Program-made: the position numbers and the translations under genes
Origin: Sphingorhabdus sp. M41
GTDB taxonomy: Bacteria > Pseudomonadota > Alphaproteobacteria > Sphingomonadales > Sphingomonadaceae
Assembly: GCF_001586275.1 (NCBI RefSeq)
Contig: NZ_CP014545.1
Location: forward strand, 1,886,501 to 1,950,500
DNA: 64,000 bases
Direction of reading: 5' to 3'
Shown here: positions 8,698 to 18,965 of the stretch, one piece after another
Layout: the number at the start of each line of letters is the position of its first letter
Numbering within the stretch: position 1 is the first letter of the stretch
Notes under the pieces: generated by a model
Told to the model about the DNA's origin: nothing
What the model saw: only the letters and a program-made list of their open reading frames with translations
The model's database searches: none

Positions 8698-8699
8698 AT

Positions 8700-9110
8700 C
8701 TAGTCTTCGTCAGCCTCTTTCGACAAATCCTGCGCAACCTTCGGATTGTTCAGCAGGCTTTCTATATGCTCGGCCGTATCAAAGCTCTCATCCGACAGGA
8801 ATTTCAGCTTGGCCGCATATTTCATCTGCACCCGCTTCGCGACTTGCTTCTGGAAAAATGCCGTGTTGGTTTTCAGCGCCTTGAGTACGTCGGCCTCATT
8901 CGCACCAAGCAGCGGCTTCACGAACACTGTTGCGTGGCGCAAATCCGGCGACATGCGCACTTCGGTGACGCTGACACTGTGCGAAGTCAGCACCGCATCA
9001 TGAACCTCGCCGCGCATCAGCAGTTCCGACAATATGTGACGGACCTGCTCACCCACGCGCAGCAGGCGAACCGAACGGCCTTCGGGAGATGTATCGTTAT
9101 ATTTTGCCAT
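8700..9110 (-). CDS. rbfA: 30S ribosome-binding factor RbfA
   Basis: 136-residue KH-fold factor that matures the 5' end of 16S rRNA in the small subunit. N-terminal basic segment [19 protein letters not shown], then [19 protein letters not shown] and the C-terminal [15 protein letters not shown] helix. Directly downstream of infB as usual. ATG at 9110 with GGAGA upstream; the 22-nt palindrome at 9124-9145 touches that ribosome binding site. Confidence 0.96.
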   Translation of the reverse strand: MAKYNDTSPEGRSVRLLRVGEQVRHILSELLMRGEVHDAVLTSHSVSVTEVRMSPDLRHATVFVKPLLGANEADVLKALKTNTAFFQKQVAKRVQMKYAAKLKFLSDESFDTAEHIESLLNNPKVAQDLSKEADED

Positions 9111-9123
9111 AGTTGCTATCTCC

Positions 9124-9145
9124 CCCCTCCCGCATGCGGGAGGGG
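9124..9145. repeat. Perfect 22-nt palindrome before rbfA
   Basis: CCCCTCCCGCA/TGCGGGAGGGG, followed by TCGGGGGTGGG. Lies in the infB-rbfA gap about 13 bp before the rbfA start; resembles the ends of other sphingomonad intergenic repeats. Confidence 0.85.
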
Positions 9146-9213
9146 TCGGGGGTGGGAAAGGTCGAGGGAGCCCGAAGGCCTACCCCAGGTCCCTCCCGTG
9201 AACGGAAAGGTTC

Positions 9214-11772
9214 CTAGATAATCCGCTCGCGCTCTTCGATTTCGAACACTTCAAGCATATCGCCCGGCTTGATGTCGTTCGTATCCTCAAGCACCGCGCC
9301 ACATTCCATGCCTGCCCGGACTTCTTCGACATCGTCCTTGAACCGCCGCAGCGACGCGATGGTCGTTGCGCTGACGATAACATCGTCGCGGGTAAGACGG
9401 GCGAACAGGCCTTTGCGCAAGGAACCTTCGGTGACCAGCAAACCAGCCGCCTTGTCCTTCTTGCCGGACTTGAACACTTCCTTGACCTCGGCACGGCCCA
9501 TGACATTCTCGATCTTCTCCGGACCCAATTCACCGGCCATCTCAGCCCGGATATCATCGGTCAGAGCATAAATGATGTCGAAATATTTGAAGCGAACACC
9601 GTCGCGCTTGGCGATTTCACGCGCCTTCGCGTTAGGCCGCACGTTGAAACCGATGATCGGCGCCTTGCTGGCACCGGCCAAAGTAACGTCCGATTCCGTG
9701 ATTGCGCCGACACCGCTGTGCAAAATACGCACTTTGATATCGTCGTTCGAAATCTTGTTCAGCGCCTGCACGATGGCCTCGGTAGAGCCCTGGACATCGG
9801 CCTTCACCAACACCGGGAATTCCACTGCGCTATTCGCCGCTGCGGAGAACATGTTCTCGAGGCTCGTCGGTGCCTGCGTTGTGCGTTTCAGCTTCTGCTG
9901 TTCGGCACGATAGGCCGCAACTTCGCGGGCCCGCGCCTCATTCTCGACCACGGTCAACTTGTCGCCAGCGGATGGAACGCCGGAGATGCCCAGCACTTCG
10001 ACCGGCATGGACGGACCAGCTTCCTTGACCTGCTTGCCCTTGTCATCGATCATCGCTCGGACCTTACCGGTCTGCGAACCGACAACGAAGACATCGCCGC
10101 GTTTCAATGTGCCGCGCTCGATCAACACGGTCGCAACCGGACCGCGTCCAATATCCAGCTTGGCTTCGACAACCGCGCCTTCGGCAGGACGATCGGGACG
10201 CGCTTTCAGTTCCAGCAGCTCAGCCTGAACGTGGATCTTGTCCATCAGCTCGTCGAGACCAATTTTCTTGAGCGCGGAAACCTCGGCGTCGAGAACGTCA
10301 CCCGACATTTCTTCCACAATCACTTCATGCTCGAGCAGGCGGGTGCGGACCGTTGTCGGGTCGGCGCCTTCCTTGTCGATCTTGTTGATTGCGACAATCA
10401 TCGGCACACCTGCCGCCTTGGTGTGATTGATCGCTTCGATCGTCTGCGGCATCAAACCGTCATCGGCAGCAACCACCAGGATCACGATATCCGTGACGTT
10501 TGCGCCACGCATCCGCATTTCGGTAAAGGCCTCATGACCCGGTGTATCGAGGAAGGTCACCTTGTCGCCGTTTTTCATCGTCACCTGATAGGCGCCGATA
10601 TGCTGAGTGATTCCGCCCGCTTCGCCGGCAACCACATCGGTTCCGCGCAATGCGTCGAGCAAGGATGTCTTGCCGTGATCGACATGGCCCATGATCGTAA
10701 CGACCGGTGGGCGCGGCTTCAGCGTTTCTTCCGGATCGACATCGGCCTGCGTATTGATTTCAACATCAGACTCTGAAACACGCTGGATGTTGTGACCGAA
10801 TTCCTCGACCAGCAATTCCGCTGTGTCCTGGTCAATCGTCTGGTTGACGGTGACCATGGAGCCCATGTTGAACAGCGATTTGACCAGCTGGGCACCCTTT
10901 TCGCCCATACGCTTGGCCAGTTCCTGTACGGTAATGGCTTCCGGCACGATGACGTCGCGGATCTGCTTTTCGCGCGGCTCGCTTGGCCGCCCGGAACGCT
11001 GGGACCGTTTTTCTTTTTCGCGCGCGCGTTTCAACGCAGCCAGCGAACGCGCCCGAGCAGCGCCATCTTCGCCGCGCAATGCGCGGTTGACGGTGAGCTT
11101 GCCCGATTGACGGCGATCATTGCGGTCGTCGCGTCCGACTTTCTGCTTCTCTTTTTCCGGCTTGGCGCGTTTCGGCGCTTCCACAGGCGTAAATTTGCGA
11201 GCGGGTGGCCGAGCCGCACTCGTTGTAGCGGCGGGTGCCTCAGCGGGCGTGTCTGCAGGCGCAGTTTCGGCACCAGCAGGCGCATCGGCAGCAGCTTTTT
11301 CCGCAGCAGCAATTTCTTCTTGAGCCTTCTTGGCCTGCTCTGCTTCGGCCTTGCGATTTTCCTCTGCCCGCTTTTTCTCTTCCTCGGTCTGCTCTTTCTT
11401 TTCGCGCATGTCGCGCTTACGCGCTTCCTGCATTGCTTCCAGACGCGCTTCTTCAGCCTCGCGAAGCAGTTTTGCCTGCTTCTCCTGACGAGTCAGACCA
11501 TCATCCGCTTTTGGCTGGACCGGCTGCTTCTTCGGCGCCGGCTTTGGAGCCGGTGCCGGAGCTGGAGCGGGCGCAGGCGTTTCCTTGACGACTTCCTTCA
11601 CCGCTTCCACGGCGCCAGGCTTGCCAACCAGTTTCTTGCGTTTGACTTCGACCACAACCTTGTTGGTGCGTCCGTGGCTGAACGTCTGTTTGACTTCGCC
11701 CGGTTCAACCGAACGCTTCAACCCAAGGGGTTTGCGTGCAGGTTTCGGCGTATCTTTTGTATCTTCACTCAT
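9214..11772 (-). CDS. infB: Translation initiation factor IF-2
   Basis: GTPase that places initiator tRNA on the 30S subunit, 852 residues. A long charged, Ala/Lys/Glu-rich N-terminal region with PAPAPAP runs and a coiled-coil-like [18 protein letters not shown] stretch is followed by the IF-2 N-terminal region and the G domain: GHVDHGKT at about 361-368, [12 protein letters not shown]. Domains II-IV follow, ending [15 protein letters not shown]. Standard position between ylxR and rbfA. Confidence 0.98.
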   Translation of the reverse strand: MSEDTKDTPKPARKPLGLKRSVEPGEVKQTFSHGRTNKVVVEVKRKKLVGKPGAVEAVKEVVKETPAPAPAPAPAPKPAPKKQPVQPKADDGLTRQEKQAKLLREAEEARLEAMQEARKRDMREKKEQTEEEKKRAEENRKAEAEQAKKAQEEIAAAEKAAADAPAGAETAPADTPAEAPAATTSAARPPARKFTPVEAPKRAKPEKEKQKVGRDDRNDRRQSGKLTVNRALRGEDGAARARSLAALKRAREKEKRSQRSGRPSEPREKQIRDVIVPEAITVQELAKRMGEKGAQLVKSLFNMGSMVTVNQTIDQDTAELLVEEFGHNIQRVSESDVEINTQADVDPEETLKPRPPVVTIMGHVDHGKTSLLDALRGTDVVAGEAGGITQHIGAYQVTMKNGDKVTFLDTPGHEAFTEMRMRGANVTDIVILVVAADDGLMPQTIEAINHTKAAGVPMIVAINKIDKEGADPTTVRTRLLEHEVIVEEMSGDVLDAEVSALKKIGLDELMDKIHVQAELLELKARPDRPAEGAVVEAKLDIGRGPVATVLIERGTLKRGDVFVVGSQTGKVRAMIDDKGKQVKEAGPSMPVEVLGISGVPSAGDKLTVVENEARAREVAAYRAEQQKLKRTTQAPTSLENMFSAAANSAVEFPVLVKADVQGSTEAIVQALNKISNDDIKVRILHSGVGAITESDVTLAGASKAPIIGFNVRPNAKAREIAKRDGVRFKYFDIIYALTDDIRAEMAGELGPEKIENVMGRAEVKEVFKSGKKDKAAGLLVTEGSLRKGLFARLTRDDVIVSATTIASLRRFKDDVEEVRAGMECGAVLEDTNDIKPGDMLEVFEIEERERII

Positions 11773-11836
11773 CGAACAGACTTAATCCTTAAAATATATA
11801 TTACTGCAATATGTTATCCAGCTCTTGGAAACCGGA

Positions 11837-12520
11837 TTACGCAACTTCCTTTTCGGCATCATCATCGACTTTATCAGAACCGATAAAGTGAAGCCATCTC
11901 TTCAGGCTGTGCGAAATACGCCCCGCTGCGCGCTTGTCGGTTATCCCGATATGCACCACATTCTGGCGGCCCAATGCCACAGAAAGCCCCTGCCGGTCCA
12001 CCGGCAATATCAGACCGCGAATATTTTCGCCTTCCCGGTCACTTCCCACCCGCCATGCCTGATCCAGTTTGGCGCATCCATCGCGTCCGGCATCGGACGA
12101 GTGGAGCAGCATATTGAGATCACCCTGGCGTGCGGCCGTTTCGATCTTTTCGGAACCGGTGAGCAGAGTCCCGCCCCGCGCCTCCAGGCCCAACCGATCC
12201 AATGTGGAGCGTTCGAGCGCCGTTTCAAGCTGCTCGGGAAGATTGTCGGGAATATCGAGCTGACCGGTTTTGAAAGCTCTTGCCAGAGCGCCTTTCAGCT
12301 GTCCCTTTGCCTGCGCCGCCTCCAGTGCGGCGCGATCAACAGCAATCCATGCACCGCGACCCGGCGCTTTCGCGCGAACATCAGGTGCAATTTGCCCGTC
12401 GGGGCCCATCGCAAGACGCATCAGTTCCTCCTGAGGAAGGCTTTCCCCAGTCAAAATGCATTTACGATATGGCGCTTGATCTAGAGGTTTAGACCGCGTC
12501 TCATTGGGAGGATTCCGCAT
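11837..12520 (-). CDS. YlxR-family (DUF448) RNA-binding protein with C-terminal L7Ae-like extension
   Basis: 227-residue protein. The N-terminal YlxR/DUF448 domain shows RKCILTGES, ELMRLAMGPDGQIAPD and KAPGRGAWI, a nucleic-acid-binding surface. The C-terminal half (SEKIETAARQGDLNMLLHSS...CAKLDQAW) resembles the ribosomal L7Ae/L30e-like part fused to YlxR in alphaproteobacteria. Start at ATG 12520 gives MRNPPNETRS and overlaps the end of nusA by 20 bp, so it is probably translationally coupled. The open frame continues upstream through nusA in another frame; those codons were left out. Confidence 0.9.
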   Translation of the reverse strand: MRNPPNETRSKPLDQAPYRKCILTGESLPQEELMRLAMGPDGQIAPDVRAKAPGRGAWIAVDRAALEAAQAKGQLKGALARAFKTGQLDIPDNLPEQLETALERSTLDRLGLEARGGTLLTGSEKIETAARQGDLNMLLHSSDAGRDGCAKLDQAWRVGSDREGENIRGLILPVDRQGLSVALGRQNVVHIGITDKRAAGRISHSLKRWLHFIGSDKVDDDAEKEVA

Positions 12521-14129
12521 CTGCGTCCTCCCCGGTTTCGTCGGTCGCTGCTGCAGCAGGCTCGTCTTCGTCGTCGAACCAGTGCGCACGCGCGGCCATG
12601 ATGATTTCGTTGCCCTGCTCTTCGGTCAGGCCATATTTGGCCAACACACCGTCCGGCTCGGGCTTTCTGTTATCATTGCGGCGACGCGGCTCCGATTTCC
12701 GCTTCAAGACCAGCTCGTCGGTCGCGAGATCAGCAACATCGTCCAGAGTCTTGAGACCTGCCTCACCCAGCGTCACCAGCATGGCTTCAGTCAGGTGCGG
12801 CAATTCGGCAATTGCATCCTCGACGCCCAGTTCGGTGCGTTTTTCACGCGCAGCCGCTTCGCGCCGTTCCAGTGCCTCAAGAGCACGGTTCTGGAGTTCC
12901 GCTGCCAGTTCTTCGTCAAAGCCTTCGATGTTGGAAATTTCTTCCGGTGCGACATAGGCGACTTCTTCCAGTTCACTGAAGCCTTCGGCCACCAGCAACT
13001 GGGACAATGTTTCGTCAACGTCGAGATCTTCCTGGAACATCTCGGTCCGCGCAGCAAATTCGGCTTGCCGTTTTTCGCTCGAATCAGCTTCGGTCATGAT
13101 GTCGATGGCCAAGCCAGTCAACTGAGACGCCAACCGGACATTCTGGCCGCGACGGCCAATAGCGAGGCTGAGTTGATCATCGGGAACGACGACCTCGATA
13201 CGACCTTCTTCCTCGTCGATCACCACCCGGCTAACCGTAGCTGGCTGCAACGCGTTGACAACGAATGTCGCAATATCTTCCGACCAGGGAATGATATCGA
13301 TTTTCTCGCCCTGCATTTCCTGCACGACGGCCTGAACCCGGCTACCCTTCATACCGACGCAAGCGCCGACAGGATCGATCGAGCTATCGTGGCTGATCAC
13401 ACCGATTTTGGCGCGGGATCCCGGATCGCGGGCTGCGGCCTTGATTTCGATAATGCCGTCATAAATTTCCGGCACTTCCTGTGCGAACAGCAGCCGCATG
13501 AAATCAGGATGGGCGCGCGAAAGGAAAATCTGCGGCCCGCGGTTTTCGCGGCGCACATCAAGAATGAGCGCACGGACGCGATCACCAACCCGGGCAGCTT
13601 CGCGCGGGATTTGCTGGTCGCGGCGGATCACGCCTTCAGCGCGGCCCAGATCAACAACCACATGGCCAAATTCGACCGATTTCACCACGCCGGTGATAAT
13701 CTCGCCGCCACGTTCCTTGAATTCCTCATATTGCCGCTCGCGTTCAGCATCGCGAACCTTCTGAAAGATCACCTGCTTGGCGGACTGCGCATCAATGCGG
13801 CCGAGATCGACTTCCGGCAGCGGATCGACGATGAAGTCGCCAACCTTGGAACCTGGCTCCAGCTTTTCAGCCTGCTTGATATCGACCTGCTTGAAATAAT
13901 CTTCGACTTCGTCAACCACTTCAACGACCCGCCACAGACGCAAGTCACCGGTATTGACGTCAAACTTCGCGCGAATGTCATTTTCTGCACCGTAGCGAGC
14001 GCGCGCAGCCTTCTGAATTGCTTCCTCCAGCGCTTCGATCACAATCGCCTTGTCGATCATTTTTTCGGTCGCAACCGCAGTCGCGATAGCAAGCAACTCG
14101 GCTTTATTGGCTGAAATAGCACTGCCCAT
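12501..14129 (-). CDS. nusA: Transcription termination/antitermination factor NusA
   Basis: RNA-polymerase-binding factor controlling pausing, termination and antitermination; 542 residues. N-terminal RNAP-binding domain (MIDKAIVIEALEEAIQKAAR), S1 domain (GEIITGVVKSVEFGHVVVDL), two KH domains (GACVGMKGSRVQAVVQEM; LAIGRRGQNVRLASQL) and a C-terminal helix-hairpin-helix region (EGFSELEEVAYV, LTEAMLVTLGEAGL) with an acidic tail. Begins 2 bp after the rimP stop. Confidence 0.97.
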   Translation of the reverse strand: MGSAISANKAELLAIATAVATEKMIDKAIVIEALEEAIQKAARARYGAENDIRAKFDVNTGDLRLWRVVEVVDEVEDYFKQVDIKQAEKLEPGSKVGDFIVDPLPEVDLGRIDAQSAKQVIFQKVRDAERERQYEEFKERGGEIITGVVKSVEFGHVVVDLGRAEGVIRRDQQIPREAARVGDRVRALILDVRRENRGPQIFLSRAHPDFMRLLFAQEVPEIYDGIIEIKAAARDPGSRAKIGVISHDSSIDPVGACVGMKGSRVQAVVQEMQGEKIDIIPWSEDIATFVVNALQPATVSRVVIDEEEGRIEVVVPDDQLSLAIGRRGQNVRLASQLTGLAIDIMTEADSSEKRQAEFAARTEMFQEDLDVDETLSQLLVAEGFSELEEVAYVAPEEISNIEGFDEELAAELQNRALEALERREAAAREKRTELGVEDAIAELPHLTEAMLVTLGEAGLKTLDDVADLATDELVLKRKSEPRRRNDNRKPEPDGVLAKYGLTEEQGNEIIMAARAHWFDDEDEPAAAATDETGEDADAESSQ

Positions 14130-14131
14130 GA

Positions 14132-14689
14132 TTAGTCTTCCTGTTCTTCTAAAGTCTGTTCTTCAATTTCATCCGCACCTGCCGTCGAAACCGGTACGGT
14201 TGCAGCGATCAGGGCGTCGGTCAGAATCAATTTCGCGCTATGGACATTTGCCAAGGGCGTCTCCTGACTTCCCGTCTCGCGATCGTCAATCTTTATTATA
14301 TCGCCGTCGATACCTTCAAGCAGGCCGCGAAGCTGTTTCTTGCCAGCCACCGCCTCAATCAGACTGATCCGCGCTTCATAGCCGGCCCAATTTTCATAAT
14401 CACCAGCTCGCGTGAGCGGCCGATCGATACCCGGAGAGCTGACTTCCAACCGATAGGCATAGTCAATCGGGTCGCGGCCTTCTTCTTCCATAATATCGAA
14501 TTTTGCCGAAATCCGGCGCGACAAGGCGGCGCAATCATCAATACCCAGCTGCCCGGTTTCCGGACGCTCGGCCATGATCTGGAGAGTGGGTTCCTCCGCG
14601 CCGGACACGAACTGCACCCGCACCAGATCAAAGCCCAAAGCATCTGCTTCCGGCTTAATCAGATCTGTCAGTGTCGCTATATCAGTCAA
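14132..14689 (-). CDS. rimP: Ribosome maturation factor RimP
   Basis: Needed for 30S maturation; first gene of the nusA operon. Core features: TLTDLIKPEADALGFDLVRV, DDCAALSRRISAKFD, LEVSSPGIDRPLTRAGDYE. Start is uncertain: TTG at 14689 (product begins with the Ile-Ala-Thr-Leu segment after LTD, about 185 residues, usual length, GGA about 8 bases upstream) is preferred. A GTG at 14761 would add 24 residues that do not look like the family and lacks a clear ribosome binding site. Confidence 0.92.
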   Translation of the reverse strand: MTDIATLTDLIKPEADALGFDLVRVQFVSGAEEPTLQIMAERPETGQLGIDDCAALSRRISAKFDIMEEEGRDPIDYAYRLEVSSPGIDRPLTRAGDYENWAGYEARISLIEAVAGKKQLRGLLEGIDGDIIKIDDRETGSQETPLANVHSAKLILTDALIAATVPVSTAGADEIEEQTLEEQED

Positions 14690-14815
14690 ATAAATTCCAT
14701 TTCCGTATGCAAAAGCCTTGGTTGCCGGCCCCCGTCTGGCGCCAGCCCCTTCAAATCTCACAATGTTGGGATGACTGCTATTTAGGGACAGATTCTTGAT
14801 ATTGCAACGCCTGAT

Positions 14816-15790
14816 TCAAACGGCCACGACATTATAAACGAGCAGCGCCAGATAAGTGACCAGCAATATACCGCCTTCGATGCGCGTTATCCTTCGTCCC
14901 GTTGCTGCAAAAATCAACAGCAAGACCGAAGCGACGATCAACACAGGTAGACCGAAATTGGTAATTTCATGCGGAATCGTGCCCGGAGCAATGACCGCAG
15001 TAACCCCGCCAATCAGCAGCAGATTGAAGATATTGGAACCCAGCACATTGCCCAGCGCGACCGCGCTTGCGCCTTTGTAGGCAGCAATCACAGAGGTCAC
15101 GAGTTCCGGTAGCGACGTCCCGATAGCGATGACCGTCAAACCGATCACGGCCTCGCTCATGCCAACCAGGCGAGCGAGATCAACCGCACCCTCGACCAGC
15201 CAGCGGCCGCCCAGCACGATCAGGACGATTCCGAAAAGCAGCACCAAGATCGACCGCCAGAGCGGTTGTACGTCATGCAAATGCGTGTCCGAAATTTCCA
15301 GCGCCTCGGCCTTTTCATGCAAGGCGCTTGCGCCGGCAGGCTGCGTTTGCTCCGCCCGATATGCGTAGCCCAGATAGCCGACCAAAAGCATCAGAAACAC
15401 GACGCCGATAGCAACGGTGATACCCGTGGTGATGGCGACCAGCCATAAAAATACCGTTGCCACCAATGCCAGCCCGCCATCGCGCCACAATGGCCCTCTC
15501 GGGACGACGACTGGCAAAATCAGGGAGGCTGTGCCGAGGATGAGCAGGCTGTTGGCGAGATTGGAACCGACAATATTTCCCCAGGCAATGCCTGGAGAGC
15601 CGGCGCGCGCCGCTTCGACGCTGGCTACTAGTTCCGGTGCCGATGTACCAAAACCGACGATCGTCAAGCCGATCAACAGCTCCGACATCCCCGCTCGTTC
15701 CGCCACACGAACAGCGCCGCGGACGAGCAACTCGCCGCCAACGATCAATATGACAAAACCTGCGAGGAGCAGAAGAAGCGGAATCAGCAT
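14816..15790 (-). CDS. Calcium/sodium antiporter (CaCA family, YrbG-like)
   Basis: 324-residue inner-membrane cation exchanger. Two homologous halves, each with the alpha-repeat: GFGTSAPELVASV and GNIVGSNLANSLLILG in the first, AIGTSLPELVTSV and GNVLGSNIFNLLLIGG in the second, linked by a hydrophilic loop (around residues 145-170). About ten membrane segments are visible. Likely exports Ca2+ in exchange for Na+ or H+. Monocistronic, on the same strand as its neighbours. Confidence 0.94.
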   Translation of the reverse strand: MLIPLLLLLAGFVILIVGGELLVRGAVRVAERAGMSELLIGLTIVGFGTSAPELVASVEAARAGSPGIAWGNIVGSNLANSLLILGTASLILPVVVPRGPLWRDGGLALVATVFLWLVAITTGITVAIGVVFLMLLVGYLGYAYRAEQTQPAGASALHEKAEALEISDTHLHDVQPLWRSILVLLFGIVLIVLGGRWLVEGAVDLARLVGMSEAVIGLTVIAIGTSLPELVTSVIAAYKGASAVALGNVLGSNIFNLLLIGGVTAVIAPGTIPHEITNFGLPVLIVASVLLLIFAATGRRITRIEGGILLVTYLALLVYNVVAV

Positions 15791-15849
15791 GCGATATCCG
15801 CCACAGCAAGGACGCAGTCATCGAGACATATCATCTCAATGACTGCGCA

Positions 15850-15870
15850 ACTCCGCGACAAGCGCGGAGT
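15850..15870 (-). terminator. Stem-loop after argG
   Basis: ACTCCGCG/CGCGGAGT with a five-base loop, 10 bp beyond the argG stop. No clear U run follows, so intrinsic termination is uncertain. Confidence 0.45.
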
Positions 15871-15880
15871 ACGGCAGATT

Positions 15881-17098
15881 CTAGCCATTGCGCTTACCAA
15901 GCAGCTTCAGCCGAAGCGCGTTGAGCTTAATGAAGCCCTCTGCGTCTTTCTGGTCATAGGCTCCGGCATCATCCTCAAATGTAACAACTTTTTCGCTGTA
16001 AAGGCTGTCCGGCGACTTCCGTCCGACAACGCTTACCGATCCCTTGTAGAGCTTCAGCCGGACCGTGCCATTGACCCGCGCCTGACTGTGATCGATCGCC
16101 GCCTGCAGCATCTCGCGCTCCGGCGAGAACCAGAAACCGTTATAAACCAGTTCCGCATAGCGAGGTGCCAGCTCATCCTTCAGATGCGCCGCGCCGCGAT
16201 CGAGCGTCAACTGCTCGATCCCGCGATGCGCTGCATGATAGATGGTCCCACCGGGCGTTTCGTACATGCCGCGCGATTTCATGCCGATATAGCGGTTCTC
16301 GACCAGATCCAGCCGGCCAATGCCGTGCTCGCGACCATAATCGTTGAGCTTCTCGAGCAAAGTCGCGGGGCTCATTGCTTCGCCGTTGATTGCGACGCCA
16401 TCACCACGCTCGAAATCGACCGTGATATATTCGGGCGTATCGGGCGCGTCTTCGGGATTATTGGTCCGCGAATAAACATAGTCGGGCACTTCTTCCCACG
16501 GATCTTCGAGCACCTTGCCTTCAGACGAGGTGTGCAACATGTTGGCATCGCACGAGAATGGCGATTCTCCGCGCTTGTCCTTGGGGATCGGAATCTGGTG
16601 CTTTTCGGCAAATTCGATCAGCCGGGTGCGGCTGGTCAGGTCCCATTCCCGCCATGGGGCAATCACTTTCACGTCTGGATCAAGGCCATAATAACCAAGT
16701 TCAAAACGGATCTGGTCATTGCCCTTGCCGGTGGCACCATGGGCCACGGCATCGGCGCCGGTCAGCTTGGCAATCTCGATCTGCCGCTTCGAAATCAGCG
16801 GCCGCGCGATCGAGGTGCCGAGCAGATAGAGGCCCTCATAAAGCGCGTTGGCGCGCATCATCGGGAAAACGAAATCCTTGACGAATTCTTCGCGCAGATC
16901 GTCGATAAAAATATGTTCCGGTTTAACCCCGAGTGTTTCGGCTACGCGGCGTGCGGGACCCAATTCTTCGCCCTGCCCCAGATCAGCGGTAAAAGTCACC
17001 ACTTCGCACTGATATTCCTGCTGCAACCATTTCAGAATAACGCTGGTGTCAAGGCCTCCGGAGAAGGCCAGAACTACGCGTTTTACGGAATCGCTCAT
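15881..17098 (-). CDS. argG: Argininosuccinate synthase
   Basis: Joins citrulline and aspartate with ATP, the penultimate step of arginine synthesis; 405 residues, normal length. The ATP pyrophosphatase P-loop [10 protein letters not shown] lies at residues 11-20; further on are the [13 protein letters not shown] motif and [16 protein letters not shown] at 17098 is chosen over a TTG five codons upstream. Stands alone; no other arg gene in the window. Confidence 0.97.
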   Translation of the reverse strand: MSDSVKRVVLAFSGGLDTSVILKWLQQEYQCEVVTFTADLGQGEELGPARRVAETLGVKPEHIFIDDLREEFVKDFVFPMMRANALYEGLYLLGTSIARPLISKRQIEIAKLTGADAVAHGATGKGNDQIRFELGYYGLDPDVKVIAPWREWDLTSRTRLIEFAEKHQIPIPKDKRGESPFSCDANMLHTSSEGKVLEDPWEEVPDYVYSRTNNPEDAPDTPEYITVDFERGDGVAINGEAMSPATLLEKLNDYGREHGIGRLDLVENRYIGMKSRGMYETPGGTIYHAAHRGIEQLTLDRGAAHLKDELAPRYAELVYNGFWFSPEREMLQAAIDHSQARVNGTVRLKLYKGSVSVVGRKSPDSLYSEKVVTFEDDAGAYDQKDAEGFIKLNALRLKLLGKRNG

Positions 17099-17198
17099 TT
17101 TATCGTCTTTCAAAGAATGAAGCCCAGATTAGACTGGTCGCCTATCAGGCTCCAATTTACCGCGCAATATGATATGTCGGGACTGTTGGGAGAGTCTC

Positions 17199-17642
17199 AT
17201 GACAACAAAGGAACTGAAAACCAAACCGACAGAAGCAGATGTGACTGCTTTCATCGAGAGTGCCGAGCCGGAGCGTCGAAAGGCCGAGGCCTATCAACTT
17301 ATTGATCTGTTTCGCAAAATCACGAGCGAAGAACCCAGAATGTGGGGGCCAAGCATCATCGGCTTCGGCAGCTATTACTATAAATATGAAAGCGGACGCG
17401 AGGGCACCATGTGCCGGGCCGGTTTCTCACCGCGCAAGTCAAAGCTGTCCCTCTATCTGATGGGGGCATATTGCACACCGGAAGCGCAGGCAGAGCAGCA
17501 GCGGTTATTCGGGTTGCTCGGGAAGCACAGCGTCGGCAAGTCCTGCCTCTATATCAACCGCCTCGAACAGGTCGATCAGTCGGTGCTGGAGCAGCTTATC
17601 CGCAACAACTGGGACTTGATGAATCAACGCTATCCGGAATAG
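17199..17642 (+). CDS. DUF1801-domain protein
   Basis: 147-residue cytosolic protein of the DUF1801 (YdhG-like) family, function unknown. Recognised by AEAYQLIDLFRKITSEEPRMWG, SIIGFGSYYYKYESGREG, FSPRKSKLSLYLMG and the C-terminal KSCLYINRLEQVDQSVLEQLI. ATG at 17199 has GGGAGAG upstream. Divergent from argG, convergent with the cyclopropane synthase gene. Confidence 0.88.
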   Translation: MTTKELKTKPTEADVTAFIESAEPERRKAEAYQLIDLFRKITSEEPRMWGPSIIGFGSYYYKYESGREGTMCRAGFSPRKSKLSLYLMGAYCTPEAQAEQQRLFGLLGKHSVGKSCLYINRLEQVDQSVLEQLIRNNWDLMNQRYPE

Positions 17643-17677
17643 CCGCGATTCTCCAACCTCCCGTCCATGACTTGGCG

Positions 17678-18928
17678 TCAGTCCGTCAAATTCTTCTCCG
17701 TCTCGCCAATATAATTGCGCGTCAGCGGCAAAGTCCGTCTGCTGCGGCTGAACTGGATCTGATAATTGCACATCCCGCCATTTTCGAACGCTGCCGTCGC
17801 TCCAGCCAGATAGAATATCCACATCCGGTAGAAGCGTTCATCGTAAAGCGCGATGATCTTCTCGCGGTTGTGCACCGTGCGTTTGTACCAGACGCGCAGA
17901 GTGAAGGCATAATGTAGCCGGAGGGTTTCGACATCGGTCGCGATCAGACGGAATGGCTCGCTGGCCTCCAGTGTCTCGCTCAAAGCCGGTATATAACCGC
18001 CGGGAAAGATATATTTGCGGGTGAAGGCATCGGTGGTCCCGGGCCCGCCCATCCGTCCAATCGTGTGCAGCAGCATCACGCCGTCGTCGGTCATCAGATT
18101 CGCACAGCAGCGGAAGAACGTCCGGAACTGTGGCGTACCGACATGTTCGAACATACCGACAGAAACAATCCGGTCAAAAGCCCCCGCGTCCCGCTGGGCA
18201 AGATCGCGATAGTCGATCAGCTCGAACTTGACCTTGTCTGACACACCTTCCTTCTCGGCCCGCTCCCGCGCCTTTTTAAGCTGCTCTTCGCTCAGCGTGA
18301 TCCCGAGCACCTCGACGCCAGTCTTGCGGTGCAGGTAAAGCGCCATGCCGCCCCAGCCGCAGCCAATGTCGAGCACCCGCTGTCCGGACTTCAGGTCCAG
18401 TTTGGCGGCAATATGCGCCTTTTTGTCGGCCTGCGCCTGTTCCAGCGTCATATCCGGACCATGTTTTTGGAAGTCCCAGTAGGCACAGCTATATTGCAGG
18501 TCCTCGTCCAGGAACAGATCGTATAGATCATTGCCGATATCATAATGATGCGCGACATTGCTTTTCGATCGGCCCGGCAAGTTGATCCGGTCAAGACTAC
18601 CCGCCACATGGTCTCGGAGCTTCTTGAAGGCACCGGGCTCTTTGAGCCTGCCGCCTCGCTCAAACGGCCGGTTGGCGCGCAGAAGCTGCACCAGCTCCAT
18701 GATGCCGCCCCGTTCCACGATCAGCCGACCATCCATGAACGTCTCGGCCGCACCGAGACGCGGATCCAGCAGAATCTGCCGTATCACTCCCTTGTCGGCA
18801 AGCCGGATAGCGACGTCGGGATAGCCTTCTGCTGCAGTCCCGAAGCTTTCGATCGATCCATCGGAATGAGTGACTCGTAGTGAACCTTTTTCAATCACAT
18901 TTTGCAGAAATTTGCCCAATATTGACAT
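17678..18928 (-). CDS. cfa: Cyclopropane-fatty-acyl-phospholipid synthase family methyltransferase
   Basis: 416-residue SAM-dependent enzyme that methylenates unsaturated acyl chains of membrane phospholipids, or a close relative. The N-terminal lipid-binding domain precedes the methyltransferase core: VAHHYDIGNDLYDLFLDED, YSCAYW, the SAM motif VLDIGCGWGG near residue 185, then VSVGMFEHVG, and HYAFTLRVW near the end. Downstream of the molybdoenzyme pair on the same strand, 37 bp away; a functional link is unclear. Confidence 0.92.
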   Translation of the reverse strand: MSILGKFLQNVIEKGSLRVTHSDGSIESFGTAAEGYPDVAIRLADKGVIRQILLDPRLGAAETFMDGRLIVERGGIMELVQLLRANRPFERGGRLKEPGAFKKLRDHVAGSLDRINLPGRSKSNVAHHYDIGNDLYDLFLDEDLQYSCAYWDFQKHGPDMTLEQAQADKKAHIAAKLDLKSGQRVLDIGCGWGGMALYLHRKTGVEVLGITLSEEQLKKARERAEKEGVSDKVKFELIDYRDLAQRDAGAFDRIVSVGMFEHVGTPQFRTFFRCCANLMTDDGVMLLHTIGRMGGPGTTDAFTRKYIFPGGYIPALSETLEASEPFRLIATDVETLRLHYAFTLRVWYKRTVHNREKIIALYDERFYRMWIFYLAGATAAFENGGMCNYQIQFSRSRRTLPLTRNYIGETEKNLTD

Positions 18929-18965
18929 ATATTCACTCCTGATGAGGCGCCAAAGCCTTGATCAA

